Part shown: one piece after another, positions 7,296 through 14,927 of the stretch
Position numbering within the stretch: position 1 is the first letter of the stretch
Layout: each line of letters starts with the position of its first letter
DNA from: Acidovorax delafieldii
GTDB taxonomy: Bacteria > Pseudomonadota > Gammaproteobacteria > Burkholderiales > Burkholderiaceae_C
Reading direction: 5' to 3'
DNA: 64,000 nucleotides
Assembly (NCBI GenBank): GCA_002377855.1
Contig: DFQQ01000018.1
Span: 215,152 to 279,151, forward strand
Position numbers and translations under genes: made by a program
The notes under the pieces: generated by a model
Told to the model about the DNA's origin: nothing
Databases searched by the model: none
Seen by the model: the letters and a program-made list of their open reading frames with translations, nothing else

Positions 7296-8675
7296 ATGAG
7301 CCGTCTTGTCGTTATTTCCAATCGCCTTGCAGACCCCCGCAAACCTACCGCCGGGGGGTTGGCCGTCGCCCTTGGTGAGGCGTTGAACAAGACCGGCGGA
7401 CTGTGGTTTGGGTGGAGTGGCACCATTGTGGAAGACGGCACGCCGGGCGAGACCGACCTGCACGTGCGCCAAGCCGGGTCGGTGACCCTGGCCACGGTCG
7501 ATCTCTCGCGGGAAGACCACGACACCTACTACCATGGCTATAGCAACAGCGTGCTGTGGCCGGTGTGTCACTACCGGCTGGATCTGGCTGACTTTGACGC
7601 CGGTTATATCGCCGGCTACCGGCGCGTTAACCAGATGTTTGCGCGCAAGCTGCTGCCGCTGCTGCGCGACGACGACATCATCTGGGTGCACGACTATCAC
7701 CTGATCCCGCTCGCCGCAGAGCTGCGCGCCATGGGCTGCAAGCAACGCATCGGTTTTTTTCTGCACATCCCCGTGCCGCCCCCTCTCATCATGGCGGCCA
7801 TCCCGCAGCACGAATGGCTGATGCGATCGCTGTTTGCCTATGACCTGGTGGGATTGCAGAGCGAGGCCGATGTCTCGCACTTCAAGAACTACGTGCGCAA
7901 CGAGGGCAGCGCCGAAGAAGTGGACGAGCGCCGGGTGCGGGCCTTTGGCGCCACGGTCATCGTGCAGGCGTTTCCCATCGGCATCGACGTCGATGAGTTC
8001 ACGCGCCTCACGCACGCCCCCGAAGCGCAAGAGACCTGCAACAACATGCGCGAGGAGTATTCGCGGCGGCGGCTTTTGCTCGGCATTGACCGGCTGGACT
8101 ATTCAAAGGGGATACCCCACCGGGTGCGGGCCTTTCGCGAACTGCTGGACCGCTATCCCGAGAACCGCGACAGCGCTACGCTCATCATGATTGCTTCGCC
8201 CACGCGCGACAACGTCAATGCTTACGCCGACCTGCGCCAGGAGCTGGAAGGGCTTTGCGGATCGGTCAACGGCGACTACGGTGAGCTGGACTGGATGCCC
8301 GTGCGCTACATCCACCGCATGGTGGCCCGCAAGCGTGTGCCGGGCCTGTGCCGCGCGGCAGCGGTGGGGCTGGTCACGCCACTGCGTGATGGCATGAACC
8401 TGGTGGCCAAGGAGTATGTGGTGGCGCAAGACCCGGAAGATCCGGGCGTGCTGGTGCTCTCGCGCTTTGCCGGCGCGGCCGAGCAACTGAAAGAAGCTCT
8501 GCTAGTGAACCCATACGACACGGCAGGCATGGCCAACTGCATTCAGCAAGCGCTGCAGATGCCGCTGGCCGAGCGCCAGGCGCGGCACCAGAAACTGATG
8601 GCACGCATCCGCCAATATGACGTTCACTGGTGGCGAAAGGCCTTTTTGGATGCGCTGGAAGCTGCGGGGGAATAA
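7296..8675 (+). CDS. otsA: Trehalose-6-phosphate synthase
   Basis: A 459-residue GT20 glycosyltransferase that makes trehalose-6-phosphate from UDP-glucose and glucose-6-phosphate. The start [14 protein letters not shown] followed by TAGGLAVAL is the UDP-glucose-binding N terminus. [44 protein letters not shown] and [16 protein letters not shown] are all family motifs in order. I chose the ATG at 7296, which matches known OtsA N termini; an in-frame ATG at 7269 would add nine residues. Length is normal. Confidence 0.95.
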   Translation: MSRLVVISNRLADPRKPTAGGLAVALGEALNKTGGLWFGWSGTIVEDGTPGETDLHVRQAGSVTLATVDLSREDHDTYYHGYSNSVLWPVCHYRLDLADFDAGYIAGYRRVNQMFARKLLPLLRDDDIIWVHDYHLIPLAAELRAMGCKQRIGFFLHIPVPPPLIMAAIPQHEWLMRSLFAYDLVGLQSEADVSHFKNYVRNEGSAEEVDERRVRAFGATVIVQAFPIGIDVDEFTRLTHAPEAQETCNNMREEYSRRRLLLGIDRLDYSKGIPHRVRAFRELLDRYPENRDSATLIMIASPTRDNVNAYADLRQELEGLCGSVNGDYGELDWMPVRYIHRMVARKRVPGLCRAAAVGLVTPLRDGMNLVAKEYVVAQDPEDPGVLVLSRFAGAAEQLKEALLVNPYDTAGMANCIQQALQMPLAERQARHQKLMARIRQYDVHWWRKAFLDALEAAGE

Positions 8676-8717
8676 ATCGACTTCTTCGCATGGCCACTGG
8701 TCATGCACAAAAATCGG

Positions 8718-8768
8718 CTCCAGCGCCCGATAATCAAGCGCAGGTAGCTATTTATTCAATAGCAATCG
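8718..8768 (+). repeat. Dispersed palindromic repeat, copy 1
   Basis: An intergenic copy of a repeat family seen throughout the window: CTCCAGCGCCCGATAATC, then AAGCGCAGGTAGCTATTTA, then ATTCAATAGC. It is built from an AGCGC/GCGCTT hairpin followed by a TAGCTAT arm. It accounts for most of the 134-base gap between otsA and the DUF2905 gene. Confidence 0.65.
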
Positions 8769-8809
8769 GCAGCACCACTCGAGGAGCCGTAGCGCTGCTC
8801 GCCCCTCGA

Positions 8810-9004
8810 TCAGATCCATTTGACGATGAGGCTGAGCACAAAACTCAGCAGCACTGTACTGGCCAGCGGAATAAACCAATCGCGCCCGAAGACGCGAAAC
8901 TTGAAATCGCCCGGCAGGCGCCCCAGCCCTAGGCGCTGCAGCAGCGGCGACAGGCCATTGATGAGCACCAGCGCGAGAAAGACGACGATGAGCCAGCGGA
9001 GCAT
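8810..9004 (-). CDS. DUF2905 family small membrane protein
   Basis: A 64-residue protein of the DUF2905 family with two hydrophobic helices (MLRWLIVVFLALVLINGL and IPLASTVLLSFVLSLIVKWI). The loop between them carries the family motif GLGRLPGDFKF, followed by RDWFIPLAST. No function is established. It ends a short minus-strand unit, starting 12 bases after the stop of the MidA-like methyltransferase gene, so the two are probably cotranscribed. Confidence 0.85.
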   Translation of the reverse strand: MLRWLIVVFLALVLINGLSPLLQRLGLGRLPGDFKFRVFGRDWFIPLASTVLLSFVLSLIVKWI

Positions 9005-9016
9005 GGGCGTGTGCGA

Positions 9017-10147
9017 TCAAAGCCGGTGCGACCGGTCTCCGCGCGCAAACCCCACGGGCTCCCACGCATCGCCCGCGCCCAGGGCCAGCACCTTGAACAG
9101 CTCGCCCATTTCATGCTCCATGATCAATTTGGCCGCTGTCGCACGCTCTGCTTGCGCAAGCAGCTCCATTTTTGATAGCAAACCGCAATTGATGAGAAAG
9201 TGCGCCTGGGTGGTGTAGCCCAGCACCTGCATGCCTGCCTCTTGCGCGGCCAGGGCCATGGCAGTGAAGTTGACGTGGGCGGTGATGTCCTTGCGCCCCA
9301 CCTCCACCAGCGGGTCGCCATCGGCGAGGTGGCCCTGGTGGCACATCACCGTGCCCATGTGGCGCTGGGGGTGGTAGTACTCGTCTTCGCCAAAACCATA
9401 GTCCAGCAAGAAGGCCGCGCCCTGCTCCAACCGGTCGGCCAGGGTGCGGATGAAGCCCTCGCCCTGGGCGTGGATTTCGGTCAGGTAGTCCTGTGGGCCT
9501 TCGATATCGATGGGCGGGCGCAGGCCGGTGGGGCGGTCGGCCCAGGCAAAGCGGCCATCTTCGGCCACCACCACGCCCCGCTCGTGCCAACCATCACCCT
9601 CTTTACCGCCCTGCTGGCCGCCATGACGCGCCAGCAGTTGCACGGGCATGGCGTCCAGCACTTCATTGCCCACCACCACGCCGCTGAACTTCTCGGGCAG
9701 GGCATCCACCCAGCGCAGCTTGTGCGCGTGGGCGATCAGCTTGGCCTGCTGGCGCGCGCGCAGGCTGCCGGACAGATCGACGATGGTGTAGCGCTGCACC
9801 CGGTCGCCCAGCGCATCCAGCAACTGCAGCGCCAGCGCACCAGAGCCTGCGCCAAACTCCCACACCTCATCGGTACCGGTGCGTTCCAGGGCCTCGCCCA
9901 CCTGCACAGCCAGCGTCTGGCCGAACAGGGGCGTGAGTTCAGGGGCAGTCACAAAGTCGCTGCCCGATTCGGGCATAGCGCCGAATTTGGTGGAGTCGTT
10001 GGCGTAGTAGCCCAGGCCGGGCGTGTACAGGGCCAGGGCCATGAAGCGGTCAAAACCCAGCCATCCACCCTCGGCGGCAATGGCCTGGGCAATGTGCTGG
10101 TGCAGGGCGGTCGTTAAACTGTCGGGTCTTTGGGTCACGGCCCGCAT
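9017..10147 (-). CDS. SAM-dependent methyltransferase, MidA/NDUFAF7 family
   Basis: A 376-residue protein of the COG1565 family. The mitochondrial relative NDUFAF7 methylates an arginine of a complex I subunit; the bacterial substrate is not established. Motifs: GFDRFMALALYTPGLGYYAN near the N terminus, the SAM loop VWEFGAGSGALALQLLDALG, VVGNEVLDAMPVQLL, and FLLDYGFGEDEYYHPQR. I chose the ATG at 10147; another in-frame ATG lies at 10159. A copy of the dispersed repeat family is translated near the C terminus (CGLLSKMELLAQAE). Divergent from the pterin reductase, with start codons only about 10 bases apart. Confidence 0.88.
   Translation of the reverse strand: MRAVTQRPDSLTTALHQHIAQAIAAEGGWLGFDRFMALALYTPGLGYYANDSTKFGAMPESGSDFVTAPELTPLFGQTLAVQVGEALERTGTDEVWEFGAGSGALALQLLDALGDRVQRYTIVDLSGSLRARQQAKLIAHAHKLRWVDALPEKFSGVVVGNEVLDAMPVQLLARHGGQQGGKEGDGWHERGVVVAEDGRFAWADRPTGLRPPIDIEGPQDYLTEIHAQGEGFIRTLADRLEQGAAFLLDYGFGEDEYYHPQRHMGTVMCHQGHLADGDPLVEVGRKDITAHVNFTAMALAAQEAGMQVLGYTTQAHFLINCGLLSKMELLAQAERATAAKLIMEHEMGELFKVLALGAGDAWEPVGFARGDRSHRL
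9150..9190 (-). repeat. Dispersed repeat copy inside the MidA-like gene
   Basis: On the minus strand this reads TTGCTATCAAAAATGGAG then CTGCTTGCGCAAGCAG, the same TAGCTGCTTGCGC-type core as the intergenic copies. It lies wholly within coding sequence and keeps the frame open. Confidence 0.5.
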
Positions 10148-10157
10148 TGTCCACCAC

Positions 10158-10943
10158 ATGCCCTCCACTTCCCGTCCACGCACCGTTCTGGTCACCGGCG
10201 CAGCCAAGCGTCTGGGCCGCAGCATTGCCCTGGCATTGGCCGCCGGGGGCTGGCAGGTGGCCGTGCATTACCGGGCCTCAGCGCACGATGCTATGGATAC
10301 CGTAGCTGCCTGCGCTTATCTGACGGGCGCCAGCGCCCATTTTGATGCCGATTTTGAAGACGAAGCTGCCGTGCGCAACCTGGTGCCACGGGTGATCGCG
10401 CACTTTGGCCACCTGGACGCGGTGGTCAACAGCGCATCGCTGTTCGAGCACGATGACGTGCAGACCTTCGGCTTTGCCGCGCTGGAAAAGCACCTGCGCA
10501 GCAACACCGCCACGCCCTTACTGCTGGCCCAGGCACTACACCGGCATGTGGCCGACCGCGCGGCGGCGGGCGAAGCCGATGCGCGCGGCGCGGTGGTCAA
10601 CCTGCTGGACCAGAAGCTCTGGAACCAGAACCCCGACTTCATGAGCTACACGCTCTCGAAAGCGGCGCTGGAAGCCGCAGGCACCATGCTGTCCCTGGCG
10701 CTGGCCCCGCGCGTGCGTGTAGTGGGCGTGGCCCCGGGCCTGACGCTGACCAGCCACATGCTGAGCGACGAGAAGTTTGCCCAGCTGCACGCCCTGAGCC
10801 CCCTGGGCCGCTCGTCCACGCCCGAAGACGTAGCCGCCACCGTGAAGTTTGCGCTGGAGAACCAGTCCATCACCGGCACCACGCTGCTGGTGGACGGGGG
10901 CCAGCACCTGATGAAATTTGAACGCGACTTCTCCCTGATGTGA
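10158..10943 (+). CDS. SDR oxidoreductase, pteridine reductase / FolM-like
   Basis: A 261-residue short-chain dehydrogenase. The cofactor loop is VTGAAKRLGRSIAL; TGxxxRxG instead of TGxxxGxG is typical of NADPH-dependent pteridine and dihydromonapterin reductases. The catalytic Tyr-Lys pair is in SYTLSKAALE, preceded by the NLLDQKLWNQNPDF motif of the pteridine reductases. The C terminus has the usual GTTLLVDGGQHL. folB follows 34 bases downstream, so a role in reducing dihydro-pterins is likely. A copy of the dispersed repeat is translated around residues 44-60. Start: the ATG at 10158, matching family N termini. Confidence 0.85.
   Translation: MPSTSRPRTVLVTGAAKRLGRSIALALAAGGWQVAVHYRASAHDAMDTVAACAYLTGASAHFDADFEDEAAVRNLVPRVIAHFGHLDAVVNSASLFEHDDVQTFGFAALEKHLRSNTATPLLLAQALHRHVADRAAAGEADARGAVVNLLDQKLWNQNPDFMSYTLSKAALEAAGTMLSLALAPRVRVVGVAPGLTLTSHMLSDEKFAQLHALSPLGRSSTPEDVAATVKFALENQSITGTTLLVDGGQHLMKFERDFSLM
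10288..10335 (+). repeat. Dispersed repeat copy inside the pterin reductase gene
   Basis: Reads GATGCTATGGATACCGTAGC then TGCCTGCGCTTATC and a GGCGCC arm. It is the TAGCTGCTTGCGCTTAT core, translated as TVAACAYLTGASA in a variable surface region of the enzyme. Confidence 0.5.
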
Positions 10944-10977
10944 GCCCGGCGCTTGCGCACAGAACGAGCCCCCCACC

Positions 10978-11361
10978 ATGACACAAACCCCTTCCCAGAT
11001 GACTGGCACGCAGATCCTGACGCTGACCGGTTTGCGCTTTGATGCCAACCTGGGCATCCTTGAGCACGAAAAAGTCGATCCGCAGCCCATCCAGGTCGAT
11101 GCCGAACTGAGCCTGGGCGTGCAGCCCCTGGCACCGCGCGACGACGACATCAGCCACGTGCTGGACTACCGCCGCGTGCGCCAGATCATCATCGACGAAT
11201 GCACCGCCGAGCATGTGAACCTGCTCGAGAGCCTGATTGGCAAGCTGGCCAACCGCCTGATGCAGCTGCCCGGCGTGCTGGGCGTGCGCGTGAAGATTGC
11301 CAAGCTGGAAATTTTTGACGACTGCGAAGTGGCGATTCGCATGGAAACGGGGCAGTGGTAA
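10978..11361 (+). CDS. folB: Dihydroneopterin aldolase family protein
   Basis: A 127-residue FolB-family protein. FolB cleaves 7,8-dihydroneopterin to 6-hydroxymethyl-dihydropterin in folate synthesis, or epimerises it to dihydromonapterin. Visible motifs: [17 protein letters not shown] near the start, [17 protein letters not shown] in the middle, [17 protein letters not shown] and the C-terminal [17 protein letters not shown]. It sits 34 bases downstream of the pterin reductase and 4 bases upstream of ttcA. Together with the reductase it could make tetrahydromonapterin. A FolX-like role cannot be excluded. Confidence 0.82.
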   Translation: MTQTPSQMTGTQILTLTGLRFDANLGILEHEKVDPQPIQVDAELSLGVQPLAPRDDDISHVLDYRRVRQIIIDECTAEHVNLLESLIGKLANRLMQLPGVLGVRVKIAKLEIFDDCEVAIRMETGQW

Positions 11362-11365
11362 ACCT

Positions 11366-12340
11366 ATGAACGCAGTGATCAACAACCCCACCCTCTCCTC
11401 TGCCCACAGCGGCTGGACCGACGAGGCCGAAGCATCGCAAGAGCCCACGGCCAACGCAGCCCGCCTGAAAATCGAACGCGAAACCCACAAGCTGGAAAAG
11501 CGCCTGTGCCGCGAAGTCGGAAAGGCCATCGTGGACTTCAACATGATTGAAGAAGGCGACAAGGTGATGGTGTGCATGTCCGGCGGCAAGGACAGCTATG
11601 CGCTGCTCGACATCCTGCTCAAGCTCAAGGCCCGCGCGCCCATCCACTTTGATCTGGTGGCCGTGAACCTGGACCAGAAGCAGCCGGGCTTTCCTGAGCA
11701 CATCCTGCCCGAATACCTGGCCAGCACCGGTGTGCCGTTCCACATCGAGAACGAAGACACCTACAGCATCGTCAAAAAGCTGATCCCCGAGGGCAAGACC
11801 ACCTGCAGCCTGTGCAGCCGCCTGCGCCGGGGCATTCTGTACCGCGTGGCCGATGAGCTGGGCTGCACCAAGATCGCCCTGGGCCACCACCGCGACGACA
11901 TCCTGCAGACGCTGCTGCTGAACATGTTCTTTGGCGGCAAGATGAAGAGCATGCCGCCCAAGCTGGTGAGCGACGACGGCAAACATGTGGTGATCCGCCC
12001 GCTGGCCTACGTGGCCGAGAAAGACACGGCCCGCTGGGCCGCGCACCGCAACTTCCCCATCATCCCGTGCAATCTGTGCGGCAGCCAGGAAAACCTGCAG
12101 CGCAAGCAGGTGGGCGAGATGCTGCGCGAGTGGGAAAAGCGCTTTCCCGGCCGCATCGAGAACATGTTCAACGCCCTGCAGAACGTGGTGCCTTCGCACC
12201 TGCTGGACGGCAGCCTGTACGACTTCAAGAACGCCAAGGCCACGGGTGTGGCCGATGACAACGGCGACAAGGCATTTGACAAGGAAGAGTTTGCGCCCGC
12301 GCCGGCCTTGCCCGGCGTGCAGGTGGTGCACATCGGTTGA
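11366..12340 (+). CDS. ttcA: tRNA 2-thiocytidine biosynthesis protein TtcA
   Basis: A 324-residue enzyme that thiolates cytidine 32 of certain tRNAs using ATP and an iron-sulfur cluster. The PP-loop is [19 protein letters not shown]. The Cys motifs CSLCSRLRR and [15 protein letters not shown] provide cluster ligands. [19 protein letters not shown] is also diagnostic. The ATG at 11366 lies 4 bases after the folB stop, so it is probably cotranscribed; the N-terminal 40 residues before KLEKRL are a variable extension. A T-run follows the stop, but no good hairpin precedes it. Confidence 0.95.
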   Translation: MNAVINNPTLSSAHSGWTDEAEASQEPTANAARLKIERETHKLEKRLCREVGKAIVDFNMIEEGDKVMVCMSGGKDSYALLDILLKLKARAPIHFDLVAVNLDQKQPGFPEHILPEYLASTGVPFHIENEDTYSIVKKLIPEGKTTCSLCSRLRRGILYRVADELGCTKIALGHHRDDILQTLLLNMFFGGKMKSMPPKLVSDDGKHVVIRPLAYVAEKDTARWAAHRNFPIIPCNLCGSQENLQRKQVGEMLREWEKRFPGRIENMFNALQNVVPSHLLDGSLYDFKNAKATGVADDNGDKAFDKEEFAPAPALPGVQVVHIG

Positions 12341-12474
12341 TTGGTTTTTTTACTTCTCTTCACGTTCTGACTGTTTGAACCCCCAGCCAGGCGGCCGCTC
12401 CAACCTGAAGGCCACCCCAGCCAGTGCGCTGCACCACTGCAGCCACCCACCGCAACCGCTTCAGGAGACTTGCC

Positions 12475-13089
12475 ATGATGACTTTGCAATGGAAGAAATG
12501 TGCCGTGCTGCTGGGCATGGCCGCCGTGCTGGCCGGGTGCGCCACCCACCGCGTGGTGGAAGGCGATGTGCGCAGCTTCTCCAGGCTGCCCGCAGCTGCC
12601 AGCGCGCAGCAACCGATGACCTATCGTCTGGAGCGCCTGCCCTCGCAGCAGATGCCCTCGTTTGACCCCATCCTGGCGCTGGCCGAGCAGGCCCTGGCGC
12701 GTGCAGGGCTGCAGCGCGACGATGCAAGCGGGCAATGGGTGGTGCAGCTGGGCGCGCAGGCGGGGTTCACCCCGCGTCGTGATCCGTTTTATGACCACCC
12801 GCCCTGGGCTTTTGGCGGCTGGGGCTGGTATGGCGGGCGCGGCGGCTGGGGCATGGGCGGCCTGTGGCAATTGGGCGAGCCCGCCCCGCTGCACCGCCGT
12901 GTGGTGAGCATCGTGATACGCGATGCGCGCACGCAGGAAGTGGTCTACGAAACATCGGCCATGCACGAAGATGTGTGGGTGTCTGATCCCGCGGTGTACG
13001 GCGTGCTGTTCGAGGCCGCGCTCAACGGCTTTCCCCAGCCACCCCAAGGCCCGCGCCAAGTGCGCATTCCCCTCCCGCCCCAGCCCTGA
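12475..13089 (+). CDS. Lipoprotein, DUF4136-like
   Basis: A 204-residue predicted lipoprotein. The signal peptide MMTLQWKKCAVLLGMAAVL ends in a lipobox LAGC with the lipidated Cys at position 22. The body resembles DUF4136: a strand-rich start (DVRSFSRLP, then MTYRLERLPSQQ), a helix (FDPILALAEQALARAGL) and a late strand VVSIVIRDARTQEVVYETSA. A Gly/Trp/Tyr-rich loop (GGWGWYGGRGGWGMGGLW) at about residues 116-133 is a striking low-complexity insertion. Start: ATG at 12475 with AGGAG 8 bases upstream. The function is unknown. A histidine phosphatase follows 10 bases after. Confidence 0.78.
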   Translation: MMTLQWKKCAVLLGMAAVLAGCATHRVVEGDVRSFSRLPAAASAQQPMTYRLERLPSQQMPSFDPILALAEQALARAGLQRDDASGQWVVQLGAQAGFTPRRDPFYDHPPWAFGGWGWYGGRGGWGMGGLWQLGEPAPLHRRVVSIVIRDARTQEVVYETSAMHEDVWVSDPAVYGVLFEAALNGFPQPPQGPRQVRIPLPPQP

Positions 13090-13099
13090 TCCTTTTTGC

Positions 13100-13738
13100 A
13101 TGGACGCCACCCGCATCATCGCCATACGCCACGGAGAAACCGCCTGGAACGTGGACACCCGCCTGCAAGGGCACCTGGACATTCCGCTGAACGCCACCGG
13201 CCTGTGGCAGGCGCGCCAGGCTGCCGCGGCGCTGGCCGATGAGCCGATCGACGCCATCTACAGCAGCGACCTGCAGCGGGCCTGGGTCACCGCCAGCGCC
13301 ATTGCCGAAGCCACCCGCGCGCCCCTCACGCCCCACCAGGGGCTTCGCGAGCGCAGTTTTGGCGTGCTGCAAGGCCATACCTTTGCAGAACTTGAGGCCA
13401 AAGACCCGGAGCAGGCCCGCCGCTGGCGCAAGCGCGACCCGGACTTTGCCCCACAGGGCGGCGAATCGCTGATCGCCCTGCGCGAACGCATCACCGCCAC
13501 CACCCATGAAATCGCCGCCCGACACATGGGCGGCCAGATCGTGCTGGTGGCCCACGGCGGCGTGCTCGACGTGCTGTACCGCGCGGCCACCCGCCAAGAC
13601 ATCCAAGCCCCACGCACCTGGCTGCTGGGCAACGCCGCCATCAACCGCCTGCTGTGGACGCCCGACGGTCTCAGCCTGGTGGGCTGGGCCGACACACAGC
13701 ACCTGGACAACGCCGTACGCGATGAAAACCACGCCTGA
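13100..13738 (+). CDS. Histidine phosphatase family protein (phosphoglycerate mutase-like)
   Basis: A 212-residue protein of the histidine phosphatase superfamily. The catalytic motif RHGETAWN (His at about residue 11) is followed by the substrate Arg in SSDLQRAWVTA, the acid Glu in LRERSFGVLQG, and the second His in LVAHGGVLDVLYR. Substrates in this family range from phosphoglycerate to alpha-ribazole phosphate and cannot be assigned from sequence. The gene is 10 bases after the lipoprotein and overlaps the next gene by 17 bases, so the three are one unit. Confidence 0.88.
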   Translation: MDATRIIAIRHGETAWNVDTRLQGHLDIPLNATGLWQARQAAAALADEPIDAIYSSDLQRAWVTASAIAEATRAPLTPHQGLRERSFGVLQGHTFAELEAKDPEQARRWRKRDPDFAPQGGESLIALRERITATTHEIAARHMGGQIVLVAHGGVLDVLYRAATRQDIQAPRTWLLGNAAINRLLWTPDGLSLVGWADTQHLDNAVRDENHA

Positions 13739-14891
13739 CGCCCTCTCCGCTCTCATCGGGCAGCGGGTCGACCAGATCGACACGCCCGCGCTGGTCATCG
13801 ACCTGGACGCGATGGACCGCAACATCCAGCGCATGGCCGACTTTGCGCGCAAGCACCAGGTGCGCTGGCGGCCCCACGCCAAACTGCACAAAAGTGCCGA
13901 GCTGGCCTTGTTGATGCAACAGGCCGGTGCGCAGGGCGTGTGTGTGCAAAAGGTGTCGGAGGCCGAAGCCATGGCTGCGGGCGGCGTGCTGGACATCACC
14001 ATCACCAATCAGGTGATTGCCATGCCCAAGCTGCACCGCGCGGCGCGTCTGGCGGCAGCCCTTGCCAGCCGCGGTGGGCGCCTGGGCGTGGCGGTGGACA
14101 ACCCCGAGGGCATTGAGCGCCTGGCCGAAGCGATGGCCCTTTCGGGCAGTGACGCGGGCATGGATGTGCTGGTGGAAATCGATGTGGGCCAGGGCCGCTG
14201 CGGCGTACCCCCTGGCGAGGCCGCCGTGGCGCTGGCGTTGGCCGTGGCGCGCCACCCGCGGCTGCGTTTTGCCGGCCTGCAGGCCTACCATGGCCGCGCC
14301 CAGCACCTTGCCACCGCTGCCGAGCGGCGCGAAGCCATCGCGCAGGTGGTGCAACACGCAGCCCATACGCGCGACCTCATCCTTGCCGCAGGGCTGCCTG
14401 TTCCTCTGGTTACCGGTTCAGGCACCGGCACGCTGGTGAATGAAGCCGCCAGCGGCGTGTACGGAGAACTGCAGGCCGGCTCGTTCCTCTTCATGGATGC
14501 CCACTACGCCCGCAACGAGCGCGACCCCGCCCAGCCCGCGTTCGAGCACGCCTTGTTCGTCAAGACGCAGGTGGTTTCGGTGCGCGACACCCATGCGGTC
14601 TGTGACGCAGGCCACAAGAGCCATGCGATTGATTCGGGCCTGCCCACGGTGGGCCAGCTGTCCGCCGGCCGGGCATTGCGCTACGCCAACGGGGGCGATG
14701 AGCACGGCCTGCTGTACGCCGAGGGCGACAAGGCCCGCCTGCCCGCCCTGGGCCGCATGCTGTGGCTGATCCCCGGGCACTGCGATCCCACGGTGAATTT
14801 GTACGACTTCATGATCGGGGTGCGTGGTGGTTTGGGGCTGGGAACGGTGGAGCGCATCATCAGGGTTGATGCCAGAGGCGCGCTGACCTGA
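13722..14891 (+). CDS. PLP-dependent D-threonine aldolase / D-hydroxyaspartate dehydratase-like enzyme
   Basis: A 389-residue fold-type III PLP enzyme of the DSD1 family. The N-terminal barrel begins IDTPALVIDLDAMDRNI. The PLP lysine is probably K54 in RPHAKLHKS. SGSGTGTLVNEAASGVYGEL is the phosphate-binding region. The C-terminal metal-site motif is PGHCDPTVNLYD, as in D-threonine aldolase and D-threo-3-hydroxyaspartate dehydratase, which need a divalent metal. It acts on a D-beta-hydroxy amino acid, but which one is not clear. The start at 13722 overlaps the phosphatase gene. Confidence 0.85.
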   Translation: MKTTPDALSALIGQRVDQIDTPALVIDLDAMDRNIQRMADFARKHQVRWRPHAKLHKSAELALLMQQAGAQGVCVQKVSEAEAMAAGGVLDITITNQVIAMPKLHRAARLAAALASRGGRLGVAVDNPEGIERLAEAMALSGSDAGMDVLVEIDVGQGRCGVPPGEAAVALALAVARHPRLRFAGLQAYHGRAQHLATAAERREAIAQVVQHAAHTRDLILAAGLPVPLVTGSGTGTLVNEAASGVYGELQAGSFLFMDAHYARNERDPAQPAFEHALFVKTQVVSVRDTHAVCDAGHKSHAIDSGLPTVGQLSAGRALRYANGGDEHGLLYAEGDKARLPALGRMLWLIPGHCDPTVNLYDFMIGVRGGLGLGTVERIIRVDARGALT

Positions 14892-14927
14892 TCAGGGAAA
14901 CAATCGGCGGACATTTTGGTGTCCACC

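Noticed and set aside
12300..12352. Terminator at the end of ttcA
   Set aside because: A seven-base T-run is present, but the only hairpin is weak, inside the coding end, and too far from the T-run.
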